Below are positions 1-9,042 of a stretch of DNA of 64,000 bases, in pieces. The stretch covers positions 62,001-126,000 of the forward strand of contig JAGCNL010000051.1 of the NCBI GenBank assembly GCA_017645945.1, written 5' to 3'. Numbering within the stretch: position 1 is the stretch's first letter; each line of letters begins with the position of its first letter. Source of the DNA: Salinivirgaceae bacterium. GTDB taxonomy: Bacteria > Bacteroidota > Bacteroidia > Bacteroidales > SZUA-534. A program made the position numbers and the translations under genes. The notes beneath the pieces are model-generated. The model was given only the letters and a program-made list of their open reading frames with translations, was not told the origin of the DNA and did no database searches.

Positions 1-1
1 A

Positions 2-1111
2 CTGCCGCAGTGCACTACCCTGCCCGACCCGTTCGCATGGTCGGACGGCAGCGGACGCTCGACAAATTTTGCCGACTGGGAACGCCGCCGCAATGAGATA
101 AAATCGGAGATTGAATTTTACGAAATCGGTGCCAAACCCGATAAACCCGAAGATATTACAGCAACGCTTAACGATACCATTCTGACCGTTACAATCAAGC
201 ACAACGGCCAAACACTGACGCTAACCAGCCGCCTGCGCATACCGAAAACAAGCGACGGCCCGTTCCCTGTCAGCATTGGAATGGGACGTTTCAGCGGTAC
301 TGGCTCCCTGCGCCGCGACATTTTCGACGGCTGCATCCAGGTGCCTTTCGACCACGACCAGGTTATCCGCAGCAGCCATCAGGCCGTACGCGACGACAGT
401 GCTCAATACTACAAGTTATATCCCGATGCACGTGCCAACGGCAACTACAGCGCATGGGCTTGGGGTGTGAGCCGCCTCATCGACGGACTTGAGATGGTGG
501 CCGACCAAATCAACGCTGACCTTAGCCACATCTGCGTGACTGGCTGCTCGTATGCTGGCAAGATGGCGATGTACTCGAGCGCCCTCGATGAGCGTGTTGC
601 TCTTGCCATTGTGCAGGAATCGGGTGGCGGCGGCATCAACTCGTGGCGTGTGAGCGACGATTTCACCGCCCGCACTGACACCAACGTCGAGCGCATCAAC
701 AATACCAACTACACTTGGTTCAGTCCGGCTCTGAAAGACAATTTTGACGGCCGCGTCGACCGTCTGCCGTTCGACCATCACGAGATTCTGGCAATGTGCG
801 CACCGCGTGCCGTGCTGGTTCTGGGCAACGGCGACTACGAGTGGCTCTGCGACCATTCGGGATATGTTTCATGCCGCGCCGCCGAGGCTGTTTATCAAAC
901 ATTTGGAATTGCCGACCGTTTCGGTTTTGTGTTCGATGACAAGCATCCTCACTGCCGCGCATCCGACCTGCAGTCTGAGGCCGTGAAGGCTTTTGTGGAG
1001 AAATTCCTGTTCGACGACGCATCGTCCAACACCATGATTCGCGAAATCACACCGACACTTAAAAACGTCGATTACCAGAAGTGGATTGAGCCGTGGGCCG
1101 GCAAAGAATAA
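2..1111 (+). CDS. Glucuronoyl esterase-like (CE15 family), 5' partial
   Basis: The reading frame is open from base 2, so the N-terminus lies outside the window; 369 residues are visible. Early residues read LPDPFAWSDGSGRSTNFADW, typical of bacterial carbohydrate esterase family 15. The nucleophile motif is VTGCSYAGK (Ser near base 547), followed by a QESGGGG segment that carries the acidic residue, then a DHHEI segment and a KHPHC segment that probably holds the catalytic His. Known family members cleave the ester between lignin alcohols and the 4-O-methyl-glucuronic acid of xylan. The classical motif has Arg after Ser (GCSRxGK); here it is Tyr, so the substrate or the oxyanion arrangement may differ. 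Export cannot be judged without the N-terminus. The family is well supported, the exact substrate is not. Confidence 0.85.
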   Translation: MPQCTTLPDPFAWSDGSGRSTNFADWERRRNEIKSEIEFYEIGAKPDKPEDITATLNDTILTVTIKHNGQTLTLTSRLRIPKTSDGPFPVSIGMGRFSGTGSLRRDIFDGCIQVPFDHDQVIRSSHQAVRDDSAQYYKLYPDARANGNYSAWAWGVSRLIDGLEMVADQINADLSHICVTGCSYAGKMAMYSSALDERVALAIVQESGGGGINSWRVSDDFTARTDTNVERINNTNYTWFSPALKDNFDGRVDRLPFDHHEILAMCAPRAVLVLGNGDYEWLCDHSGYVSCRAAEAVYQTFGIADRFGFVFDDKHPHCRASDLQSEAVKAFVEKFLFDDASSNTMIREITPTLKNVDYQKWIEPWAGKE

Positions 1112-1179
1112 GCTGACAAATTTGCCTCCATATCGCGGACGAAACAACGCGGAAGACTCTGCATCTAAACGATTGGCGA

Positions 1180-1878
1180 ATGACGGAAAAACTTGAAATA
1201 GAGCCGATAGCGCATATTCACACTGATTTTCCAAGCAAGTTCGGCATTCCTCGTCAGAGCGGTGTGGTTCCATCCCTTCGCGGACGGATTGTCTTCTGCC
1301 CCAAATACCGCAATGCCGATGCGCTGCGCGGACTTGAAGGATTCTCGCACCTGTGGCTCATCTGGCAATTCTCGGCCAACCAGCAAAGTGGCTGGCAGCC
1401 GATGGTGCGTCCGCCGCGCCTTGGAGGAAACCGTCAGGTTGGCGTTTTCGCGTCGCGCTCGCCGTTCCGCCCGAATGGTCTGGGATTGTCGGCAGTTGAA
1501 ATCGAACGCATCGAATCAGAAACACCGCAAGGCCCTGTCATTCATGTGCTTGGCGCCGATTTGATGGATGGCACGCCCATCTTCGACATCAAACCCTACG
1601 TGGCCTACGCCGACAGCATCAGTCAGGCGCGCTCTGGCTTTGTTGACGATGTGGAATTCAGCCATTTGGATGTGATTTTGCCCGACTCTTTCCGTCAAAA
1701 ATTAGGCGATGAGCTGGCCGAAACGCTCATTGGTGTTCTGCAGAATGACCCGCGACCGCCAGTGCAAGCCGGAGCCGACAAAACATTCGGAATGCCGTTT
1801 GCCGGATACGATGTGCGGTTCCGAGTTGATGGCACGACACTGACGGTTGTTGACTTGGTGAAACTAACTGATGTCTAA
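1180..1878 (+). CDS. trmO: tRNA (adenine(37)-N6)-methyltransferase TrmO (TsaA/YaeB family)
   Basis: 232 residues, the normal length. The N-terminal beta-barrel TsaA domain (about residues 5-140) shows FPSKFGIPRQSG, RGLEGFSHLWLIW and the SAM-binding stretch RPPRLGGNRQVGVFASRSP followed by FRPNGLGLS. The C-terminal subdomain has the conserved DPRPP and FGMPFAGYDV motifs. TrmO methylates N6 of t6A37 in tRNA-Thr to m6t6A37. The gene begins at an ATG with no Shine-Dalgarno, 69 bases after the esterase gene, and ends 32 bases before pgeF, so transcription with pgeF is likely. Confidence 0.93.
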   Translation: MTEKLEIEPIAHIHTDFPSKFGIPRQSGVVPSLRGRIVFCPKYRNADALRGLEGFSHLWLIWQFSANQQSGWQPMVRPPRLGGNRQVGVFASRSPFRPNGLGLSAVEIERIESETPQGPVIHVLGADLMDGTPIFDIKPYVAYADSISQARSGFVDDVEFSHLDVILPDSFRQKLGDELAETLIGVLQNDPRPPVQAGADKTFGMPFAGYDVRFRVDGTTLTVVDLVKLTDV

Positions 1879-1910
1879 CTGGTTAACAGGTTTAAATGCT
1901 TTAAACTACC

Positions 1911-2672
1911 ATGCTACTACATACTGCCAATTTTTCGTATTTCACCTTTGCCAATCTCGACAGATTCAGTGCTGTAAAGCATTTTGTCACGTGTGGCAAC
2001 AGTGCTGGAACCGACATAAATCTGCGAACAATGGGCGGTGCGGACAACCGCAAAAAATTGGCGCAGACGATTGGTTTTGACATCAATCGGTTGGTGACTG
2101 GTGAGCAGACTCACAGCCTTAATATTGCTGTTGTGACCGATGCAGAGGCAGGTCGCGGAAGTGTGGACATCGACAGCCGCATTCCCTGTACCGACGCTCT
2201 GATAACCAACCGCCGCGGCATGTGCCTGATGGTGCTCACAGCCGACTGTGTACCCGTGCTCCTCTACGACCCTGCGACACATTCTGCAGCCGCCATTCAC
2301 GCTGGCTGGCGCGGCACGGCTAACGGCATTGTCGGGCTGACAGTCAGGAAGATGACAGATGAGTTCGGCGCCAAACCCGAGCATCTGATGGCGGCCATCG
2401 GACCATGCATCGGTGCGTGCTGCTTTGAAGTGGGCGACGATGTGGCTGCACATTTCAGCCGCTGGCCAAATACCATTCTGCACCGTAGCGAGTGGCCCCG
2501 CCCCCACATCGACCTTGTGCTTGCCAACCGCCTCCAACTTGAACAGGCAGGCATCCCAGCAGCCAATATTGAATCATCTGACGAATGCACCAAATGCGGA
2601 CCGCACGGCCTTTTCTCGCACCGCCGCGACCAAACCCTTGGCCGTATTGGAACAGGAATTATGCTAATGTAA
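1911..2672 (+). CDS. pgeF: Peptidoglycan editing factor PgeF (YfiH, multicopper-type purine nucleosidase fold)
   Basis: 253 residues, the usual length of the DUF152/laccase-domain family. The metal-ligand signatures are visible: LTADCVPVLLYD, AAIHAGWRGTANGI and GPCIGACCFEVGDDV. E. coli YfiH trims wrongly incorporated amino acids from UDP-MurNAc precursors, and several homologues act on purine nucleosides, so the cellular role in this organism is open. It is a cytosolic protein without a signal peptide. It follows trmO closely and is followed by 132 bases holding the panD promoter; no clear terminator is seen after it. Confidence 0.93.
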   Translation: MLLHTANFSYFTFANLDRFSAVKHFVTCGNSAGTDINLRTMGGADNRKKLAQTIGFDINRLVTGEQTHSLNIAVVTDAEAGRGSVDIDSRIPCTDALITNRRGMCLMVLTADCVPVLLYDPATHSAAAIHAGWRGTANGIVGLTVRKMTDEFGAKPEHLMAAIGPCIGACCFEVGDDVAAHFSRWPNTILHRSEWPRPHIDLVLANRLQLEQAGIPAANIESSDECTKCGPHGLFSHRRDQTLGRIGTGIMLM

Positions 2673-2748
2673 AAAACGGAACATTATTCGTTCACAATCA
2701 AATAATTGCACAAATAATACATCGGCGCTGTCAAACAAAAATATCTGT

Positions 2749-2779
2749 GTTTTATTCTAAACTCTTTTTGCTACCTTTG
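2749..2779 (+). promoter_or_regulatory. Bacteroidota-type promoter of panD
   Basis: A -7 box TACCTTTG lies at 2772-2779, 26 bases before the panD ATG. A T-rich stretch near 2749-2754 sits at the right distance for a weak -33 element. The -7 box matches the TAnnTTTG consensus of Bacteroidota housekeeping promoters. Confidence 0.65.
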
Positions 2780-2804
2780 CGCCCGTTTAAACAGCACATC
2801 TGAA

Positions 2805-3158
2805 ATGAATATCGAAGTCGTAAAATCGAAGATTCATAAAGTAACGGTGACAGAAGCCAATCTGGAATATGTCGGTAGCATCACCATCGACGAAGATTTG
2901 CTTGATGCCGCGAACATGATTGAAAATGAGAAAGTTCAGGTTGTAAACGTGAACAACGGCGAACGACTCGAAACCTACATCATCAAAGGGAAACGCGGCT
3001 CGGGCTGCATCTGCCTGAACGGACCGGCAGCGCGCAAGGCCGTTGTGGGCGATGTTGTGGTGATAATATCGTACGCACAGATGGACTTTGAAGAGGCAAA
3101 AAAATTCAAACCTACCTTCATTTTCCCCGACACTGCGACTAACATGCTCATTAAGTGA
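2805..3158 (+). CDS. panD: Aspartate 1-decarboxylase proenzyme
   Basis: 117 residues, the normal size. PanD decarboxylates L-aspartate to beta-alanine for pantothenate and CoA synthesis. It is made as an inactive chain that cleaves itself between Gly24 and Ser25, giving a pyruvoyl cofactor; this window's protein has EYVGSITID with Gly24-Ser25 exactly in place. Tyr58 chemistry is carried by the [12 protein letters not shown] segment, and the conserved NGPAARK stretch follows. The gene stands alone rather than beside panB or panC and has its own promoter. Confidence 0.97.
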   Translation: MNIEVVKSKIHKVTVTEANLEYVGSITIDEDLLDAANMIENEKVQVVNVNNGERLETYIIKGKRGSGCICLNGPAARKAVVGDVVVIISYAQMDFEEAKKFKPTFIFPDTATNMLIK

Positions 3159-3229
3159 TGTCTGAACATCAGATATGCTGGCGAGGTTTTTCCTTCGACA
3201 ATAAAAACAAGCCGTCTGTAAAAAAATAA

Positions 3230-3260
3230 TTTTCGTCAACATAATTATTTGATACTTTTA
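3230..3260 (+). promoter_or_regulatory. Probable promoter of the small lipoprotein gene
   Basis: TACTTTTA at 3253-3260 resembles the -7 box TAnnTTTG with one mismatch, and TTTTCG at 3230-3235 lies about 18 bases upstream as a possible -33 element. The start codon follows 23 bases later. Confidence 0.45.
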
Positions 3261-3282
3261 GAGGTTTGAAAATTGATACACG

Positions 3283-3807
3283 ATGAGAATAAAGACAATA
3301 CTCCCGTTTTTGGCCATTGCCTTATGTTTCGCGACCTGCAAAATCGACCGTCAGGACAAGTTGGTAGGCGTTTGGCGTCAGGTTCCGTTCACTGACCCCG
3401 ACTCAATTACCGCAATCACATACTGGACATTCTATGCAGGCGATGTGCTTGAAGTGTTCACTATTGAAACTGACAGTTCAAAAGTTAAACCAGGCGATAT
3501 TGTTAAGCCGCATGAAACTCTATCGGCATTCAACAAACGTGGCACATACAAGCGAAAAGTGGACGTTGCCGAGGGCGATACTGTCAAGTATGCTATTTAT
3601 GTCTATTCTACTATAGGAAAGGAAGTTACAATCTCATACGAAGGTGTTGGCGGCGATGATGGATACATTTCAGGCAGCAGCGATATTCGTGGCACCTACT
3701 GGTTCGATGAACTGAAAAAGAACAAGCGCCTGAAAATGATAAGGCGCAAAACTCCCGATGGCACAAAAGGCGGAGCCTATTCGCGTATTGAATTGGTAAA
3801 GAAATAG
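3283..3807 (+). CDS. Hypothetical small lipoprotein
   Basis: 174 residues. The N-terminus MRIKTILPFLAIALCFATC has a basic start, a hydrophobic core and a lipobox-like FATC, so Cys20 is the likely lipidated residue. The mature part is beta-rich, with KLVGVWRQV near the start and a GTYWFDE segment late in the chain, a layout reminiscent of lipocalin-like domains of Bacteroidota lipoproteins. No named family is recognised with certainty. It ends four bases before radA, so the two genes are probably transcribed together, although no functional link is evident. Confidence 0.8.
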   Translation: MRIKTILPFLAIALCFATCKIDRQDKLVGVWRQVPFTDPDSITAITYWTFYAGDVLEVFTIETDSSKVKPGDIVKPHETLSAFNKRGTYKRKVDVAEGDTVKYAIYVYSTIGKEVTISYEGVGGDDGYISGSSDIRGTYWFDELKKNKRLKMIRRKTPDGTKGGAYSRIELVKK

Positions 3808-3811
3808 GCCG

Positions 3812-5179
3812 ATGCCGAAACTGAAAACCACCTACGTCTGCAGCAACTGCGGCGCGTCGTCGTCGACATGGATTGGACGCTGCCCGTCATGTGGTGAGTG
3901 GAATACCTACAACGAAGAAGTTCAGCAAGTTACAAGTGCAAAAGCTACCTCCACGGTTGGCCGTGCGGCAATCGGGTCATCTCCCATACTGATAAAAGAC
4001 ATTGTTGAAAACCGTCAGCAGAGGCGCTCAACGCAGAGTTCGGAATTCGACCGCGTGCTTGGCGGCGGACTGGTTCCTGGCGTTGTGGTGCTGTTCGGTG
4101 GCGAGCCAGGCATCGGCAAATCGACTCTGCTGCTGCAGGTTGCCGGCAAATTCAACGGCACCGTGCTCTACGTCTCGGGCGAAGAGAGCGCCGAGCAAAT
4201 TAAGATGCGCGCCACACGGCTCAAAGTTCATGACGACAACATCTATTTTCTAGCTGAAATATCGTGCGAAAACATTATCGCTCAGGCTCGTACGCTCAAA
4301 CCCGACCTGCTGATTGTTGATTCAATCCAGACCTTGCGCACCGATTATATCGAGTCGTCGCCAGGCACAGTCTCGCAGATTCGCGAAAGCGCATCACAAC
4401 TGCAGCAGTTTGCAAAAGAGACATCTACGCCCGTAATCATTGTGGGCCACATCACCAAAGACGGCTCACTGGCAGGCCCGAAAGTTCTTGAGCACGTGGT
4501 TGATACGGTTCTTCAGTTTGAAGGCGACAACCATTTCTTTTACAGGATTTTACGCGCTCACAAGAACCGTTTCGGCTCAACTTCGGAAATCGGAATTTTT
4601 GAGATGGGCGAAGAGGGGCTGCAGGAAGTTGCCAATCCGTCGGAGTTTCTGCTTGGCACCCACCGCGAGCAGTACAGCGGCGTTTCGACAGCCGCAACAC
4701 TCGAAGGAGTCCGCCCGTTTATGGTTGAAGTACAAGCACTTGTGAGCACCGCCGTTTATGGTACGCCGCAGCGCTCCACAACAGGCTTCGACTCGCGTCG
4801 GCTGAACATGCTTCTGGCCGTGCTCGAGAAACGTGCAAGCTTCAAACTGGCCACAAAAGACGTGTTTCTGAACCTTGCCGGCGGCCTGAAAGTCATCGAC
4901 CCGGCACTTGATTTGGCAGTCATCTGCGCCATTCTATCATCGGACGTTGACCGCCCATTGCGCCAAGGCGACTGCTTTGCCGGTGAAGTGGGCCTTTCGG
5001 GCGAAATCCGCCCCACAGCACGCATCGAGCAGCGCATTGCCGAAGCCGACAAACTGGGCTACAAGCGCATTTTCGTGCCTAACCAGCAGAAGAACATCCA
5101 AACTTCGAAATACAATATCGAAATCCGTTTTGTGGATAAGATTGAGCAGGTGATTGTGGCCGCGTTCGGAAACAATTGA
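3812..5179 (+). CDS. radA: DNA repair protein RadA (Sms)
   Basis: 455 residues, full length. RadA is a RecA-related hexameric helicase that extends D-loops during homologous recombination. Visible parts in order: a zinc finger with Cys10, Cys13, Cys24 and Cys27; the Walker A motif GGEPGIGKST (about 96-105); the Walker B region LLIVDSIQTL; the RadA-specific KNRFG motif near residue 251; and a C-terminal Lon-protease-like domain (about 280-450) with GGLKVIDPALDLAV and GEVGLSGEIRP. It is convergent with the histidine kinase gene downstream. Confidence 0.97.
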   Translation: MPKLKTTYVCSNCGASSSTWIGRCPSCGEWNTYNEEVQQVTSAKATSTVGRAAIGSSPILIKDIVENRQQRRSTQSSEFDRVLGGGLVPGVVVLFGGEPGIGKSTLLLQVAGKFNGTVLYVSGEESAEQIKMRATRLKVHDDNIYFLAEISCENIIAQARTLKPDLLIVDSIQTLRTDYIESSPGTVSQIRESASQLQQFAKETSTPVIIVGHITKDGSLAGPKVLEHVVDTVLQFEGDNHFFYRILRAHKNRFGSTSEIGIFEMGEEGLQEVANPSEFLLGTHREQYSGVSTAATLEGVRPFMVEVQALVSTAVYGTPQRSTTGFDSRRLNMLLAVLEKRASFKLATKDVFLNLAGGLKVIDPALDLAVICAILSSDVDRPLRQGDCFAGEVGLSGEIRPTARIEQRIAEADKLGYKRIFVPNQQKNIQTSKYNIEIRFVDKIEQVIVAAFGNN

Positions 5180-5197
5180 CGCCAACCTACGGAGAAT

Positions 5198-5218
5198 GTT
5201 GCCCGCGAAAATGGCAAC
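5198..5218. terminator. Inverted repeat between convergent radA and histidine kinase genes
   Basis: GTTGCC at 5198-5203 and GGCAAC at 5213-5218 form a perfect 6-bp stem with a 9-base loop in the 51-base gap between two converging genes. There is no clear T-run on either side, so termination is only suggested by position. Confidence 0.35.
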
Positions 5219-5230
5219 CACTCACATTCA

Positions 5231-6385
5231 CTATTTTTCTTTGGGCAATAAGATTTTAAACGTCGTGCCAACGCCAATTTCCGACGACTGCACCATGATT
5301 TTACCTCGGTGGTAGTTTTTCACGATGCGCTGCACAAGCGACAAGCCAAGTCCCCAGCCGCGTTCCTTGGTGGTGTAGCCTGGAGTGAAAATGGCATTGA
5401 ACTGATTCTTTGCAAGGCCCTTGCCCGTGTCGGTGATAAGAATTTCGGCAAATTTCGGCGTATCGTTCAGCTTGATAGTAATGCAGCCCTTGCCTTCCAT
5501 TGCATCAATAGCGTTCTTTATCATGTTCTCAATCACCCAGTTAAAGAGCAATGTGCTGAGCTTGACAATAACATCGTGCTCAGTGTTGTCCTTCACGTCG
5601 AGCGTTACATTCGACGACACTCGGGTGCGCATATAACCAACCGCCGTGTTGATGGCATCTGACAGGTTGCAGGGCTGAAGAGTCGGCAGAGAGCCGATTT
5701 TCGAGAACCGGTCGGCAATCATCTGCAGACGGTCAATATCTTTCTGCATTTCAGCCACATACGTTGCGTTCGATTCATCTTGTTTGAGAATCTCAATCCA
5801 TGCCATCAGCGACGAAATGGGCGTTCCCAACTGGTGAGCCGTCTCCTTCGACATTCCAATCCAAACCTTGTTCTGCTCGGCCCTTCGCGATGAGCTGAAC
5901 GCCAAATAGGCCACTAACAAGAAGATAGCGATTATCGACATCTGGATGAACGGGAAGTTTGCCAACTGCTTCAATACGGTGGAATCGTCGTAATAAATGA
6001 AATTCATGTGGTTGTTCGGCAGGTAAATCACTATGGGTTGATGCTTTGACTTCATCTCCTCGATGCGTTTCCTGCAGTAGATGCTATCGTTAGCCTTTGA
6101 TTCGGGCAGGTTTCTTGTCTGCACAATACTATTGTCATCATCAGTCAGAATGACTGGAATGGTGGTATTGTTGCGGATGATTTCAAGACAGAAACTGATT
6201 TCGTTTTCGTTCTCACTAAGCGCCATCTGCTGCGTGGCCTCGGCCCAAATCTGCATGCGCTTGTGCTCCTCAGTGGCCATATTGCGCGTAAGCACATTGG
6301 TGTAGTATAGCGATATTGCTCCGATGAGCGATGCGCAGACAATGACAAATGTCTTCCAAAATATTTTGTTTCTATACGTGTTCAT
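5231..6385 (-). CDS. Membrane-bound sensor histidine kinase
   Basis: 384 residues. A membrane helix lies at about 12-30, a periplasmic sensor segment of about 110 residues follows, and a second helix lies at about 146-166. The dimerisation/phosphoacceptor domain carries HQLGTPISSL with His184, a variant of the H-box often seen in Bacteroidota. The ATP-binding domain has the N-box ENMIKNAIDAM, the G1 box ITDTGKGLA and the G2 box GWGLGLSLV. No response regulator lies beside it, so it is an orphan kinase with unknown partner and signal. It is downstream of the AsmA-like gene with a gap of 105 bases. Confidence 0.92.
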   Translation of the reverse strand: MNTYRNKIFWKTFVIVCASLIGAISLYYTNVLTRNMATEEHKRMQIWAEATQQMALSENENEISFCLEIIRNNTTIPVILTDDDNSIVQTRNLPESKANDSIYCRKRIEEMKSKHQPIVIYLPNNHMNFIYYDDSTVLKQLANFPFIQMSIIAIFLLVAYLAFSSSRRAEQNKVWIGMSKETAHQLGTPISSLMAWIEILKQDESNATYVAEMQKDIDRLQMIADRFSKIGSLPTLQPCNLSDAINTAVGYMRTRVSSNVTLDVKDNTEHDVIVKLSTLLFNWVIENMIKNAIDAMEGKGCITIKLNDTPKFAEILITDTGKGLAKNQFNAIFTPGYTTKERGWGLGLSLVQRIVKNYHRGKIMVQSSEIGVGTTFKILLPKEK

Positions 6386-6490
6386 AGAAAGATATAACGT
6401 TTGGCGGGACGATATATTGTTTTTGTGCTGATGAATCGGTGAATCAGTGAATAAAAACTAACGTATTGTCGTTTAGGTTGTTAGTATATA

Positions 6491-9031
6491 CTATTCGTCA
6501 TCGTCATCATCCCACTCAATCACAAAACCCGATGCTGGCGGCGGAGTGGTGCTTTTTTCTTCGGTTTTGATGGTGGTGTCCTTCTTGAACAAGCCAAATT
6601 CCTTTTTCAGAATCTGCTTCACCTCATTCTTTTGCTGCTGTAACTCATTGCGCAGCTGCTGTTTAAGCTCCACTTTGTCGAATTTCACCTTTGTTTTGTC
6701 GCCCTCGCGGATTGCCACAAGGTAGAGTGATGTGTGGTTGCCGCCGTCGTCCTCAACAATGCCGTAAGGCGTGGTTTGCTGCAGACGTTTGGCCTTGCCG
6801 CGCATGAAATCGCTCAGAATCAGCGTGATGTGATACTCATAATCGCCAGTAAACTTTTGCGTTCCAGCAACGGCAACATCGCAGGCGTTGCAAGCCACAT
6901 CCATCTTGGGAATTGTGACGGTGCCGCCGCTGATGGTCATATCGTTGGTGAGCGTTGAAAATCGTAGGTCGCGGAACTCATCGATGCGGGTGAAATCGGC
7001 CACGCTGTTGAGCGCCTCAAGCCCATGCAGACGGCCATCGGTAATCTTCAGCCGCCCGTCGAAATCCATATTCCGCACATCGGCCGAATCGCCTGCAAAC
7101 GGCAGCAGAAGCGTGAAATTCGAGCTCAACCGCCCCTCAATGTTATCGTTGGTGACGGTGGTCTGGCTGAAATTGTCAAAAGTGCTGAACATCTGATTGA
7201 TATCGACGTTAGCAACCGAGCCTTTGCAAGCCAACTCGCGATGTTTGCCACTGCGGTAGGCCACACGAACATCGGCGCTGCCATCCAACGCATTGAATTT
7301 CAATTCGTCAACATCAATATTGTCACCCATATAGTGCAGCCGCCCCGAGATGTTGGTGGCGCGGAACTGCTTGTAACTGAATCCTTTGGTACTCGCCATC
7401 AAATCTACCTTGTAGGTTATCTTCGACGGCTCGCCCTCAGATGGTGCAAACAATGGTTCAATCTGCTGATAATCAAACGCATCAGTAGAGAGCGTGCCGC
7501 GGATATCCATTGTGGGATAAGGCTCGGCAACTGCCTTCAGCAAATTGCTGATGCTGCCGCTGAACGTGAGTGGAATATTGCTCAAACGCCCGCTTGTGTT
7601 GCTGATTGTCAGCGCGACGCCATTGAGTGAAGCCGCGCCGTCCACATTAGTGAGAGTGATGTTCGAGCCGTTGGTGTAACTTGCTTGATGCAGCTTGAGC
7701 TGGCACTTCGGATTAAGCCGCAGGAAAGCCTTCAAGTCGAACGCTGTGCTCAAGTCGATAGGGCCGTTGACGGTGAACGAGCCGTCTGCTGAACCTGTCA
7801 AATGGTCTGGACGGTCACTGAAAATCAGATGATTCCACTCTTCGAGCCGAGCATTGGTGCTAAGTTTGGCGTTGATGTGCGGCTGTTTCAGATTGTCGAT
7901 GCGGAGGTTGCCAGTCAAGTGGCTCTGCCCCGAAGTGACATCGATTCCGCTGATTGCCACAAACGATTTTGGGCTGTTGGCGTAGCCGCCATTGTTGAAC
8001 ACGCCTTTCAGACTGACGCTGCTAAGCTCAAGGTCGAGTTTGGGGTAACTGATGTCGGCGTTGTCGAGCCCGAAATTGGCCACAATCTTCGGCGACGAGA
8101 GGTTGCTGAATTTGCCTTTGACGGTGGCATCGAACCCAACCAATCCCGAACTGCGTACTGTGGGCTTCTCCTTCGTTGCTAAAGTGAAGTAACGCAGCGC
8201 GTTAGCCACTTCAATCTTGTCGCCATGCAGTGCCAGGTCAACGTAAGTGTCGCTGGTCAGTAGCACAGTACCTAAAACGCTGATGTTGATGCCTTTAGAC
8301 GACAATTGTCCCTTGTTGATTCGCAGCGTGTCGTTCCTCATCGCAATATCCATTTTGATGCGTGTGGGTGCAAGCGGCACAATTTCAATATTGTTGGCCA
8401 CAATCCACTGTAGCGCCACAGAACCTTTCGTTCCAATCTCAAACTGCCCGTTGTTGAGCTTGCCTTCCGCTTCAAAATCAGGCATATACCATTCGGCGCC
8501 GTTGCCTTTATAAAGGTTGCAGACCTGAATTTTGCAATCTTTCAGCCCCAAATGCTCAAGATTGATTTGCATATCGGAATTGCGAGTCTTATCTTTTTTC
8601 TCTTTGATAATGTGAAAGTTATCGTTGCCGCGCTTATCAATGAGAATAAAAATCTGTCCGTCGGCCACTTTCACCGAGTTCAGTTCCAGCTCGTTATCCA
8701 AAAGTTTGCGGATGTTGAACGACAGTGACAACTTCCTGACTGCCAGCAAGGTATCTGCAGTGGTGCGACCAAACCCTTTGTGGCTGAAGCCTTCTGTGGG
8801 CGACTTAACAGTCACGTTTTCAAGCACTATCGACGCATACGGGAAAGTGTTGATGAGCGAGAAATGAATGCCGTCAACGTTCACTGGAGCGTTCAGCTCA
8901 TTGTTGATGGCCTGGATGCTGTAATTTATCAGTCTGTCTTTCAGCAGAATGGTGCCACCGACAACCACTCCGGCAAGAACCACCAACACAATCGCTATCC
9001 AAATAATTATCCGTGTCAGAATTCTGCGCAT
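6491..9031 (-). CDS. AsmA-like inner-membrane-anchored envelope protein
   Basis: 846 residues. The N-terminus has one hydrophobic helix (about 8-30) followed by a long beta-rich region. The N-terminal block contains NAPVNVDGIHFSLINTFPYA and a later SSPKIVANFGLDNADISYP segment, typical of AsmA/TamB-type repeating beta-groove proteins, and the C-terminal AsmA core reads RLKITDGRLHGLEALNSV. Such proteins are thought to bridge the periplasm and move phospholipid to the outer membrane. The tail (about 780-846) is charged, with a lysine/glutamate-rich stretch and an acidic end. It starts 11 bases after the rhomboid gene, suggesting an operon. Confidence 0.85.
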   Translation of the reverse strand: MRRILTRIIIWIAIVLVVLAGVVVGGTILLKDRLINYSIQAINNELNAPVNVDGIHFSLINTFPYASIVLENVTVKSPTEGFSHKGFGRTTADTLLAVRKLSLSFNIRKLLDNELELNSVKVADGQIFILIDKRGNDNFHIIKEKKDKTRNSDMQINLEHLGLKDCKIQVCNLYKGNGAEWYMPDFEAEGKLNNGQFEIGTKGSVALQWIVANNIEIVPLAPTRIKMDIAMRNDTLRINKGQLSSKGINISVLGTVLLTSDTYVDLALHGDKIEVANALRYFTLATKEKPTVRSSGLVGFDATVKGKFSNLSSPKIVANFGLDNADISYPKLDLELSSVSLKGVFNNGGYANSPKSFVAISGIDVTSGQSHLTGNLRIDNLKQPHINAKLSTNARLEEWNHLIFSDRPDHLTGSADGSFTVNGPIDLSTAFDLKAFLRLNPKCQLKLHQASYTNGSNITLTNVDGAASLNGVALTISNTSGRLSNIPLTFSGSISNLLKAVAEPYPTMDIRGTLSTDAFDYQQIEPLFAPSEGEPSKITYKVDLMASTKGFSYKQFRATNISGRLHYMGDNIDVDELKFNALDGSADVRVAYRSGKHRELACKGSVANVDINQMFSTFDNFSQTTVTNDNIEGRLSSNFTLLLPFAGDSADVRNMDFDGRLKITDGRLHGLEALNSVADFTRIDEFRDLRFSTLTNDMTISGGTVTIPKMDVACNACDVAVAGTQKFTGDYEYHITLILSDFMRGKAKRLQQTTPYGIVEDDGGNHTSLYLVAIREGDKTKVKFDKVELKQQLRNELQQQKNEVKQILKKEFGLFKKDTTIKTEEKSTTPPPASGFVIEWDDDDDE

Positions 9032-9042
9032 AGTGCTATAAA

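Noticed and set aside
5231..6385. Two-component system
   Set aside because: Only the kinase is present; no receiver-domain gene lies nearby, so a paired regulator cannot be claimed.
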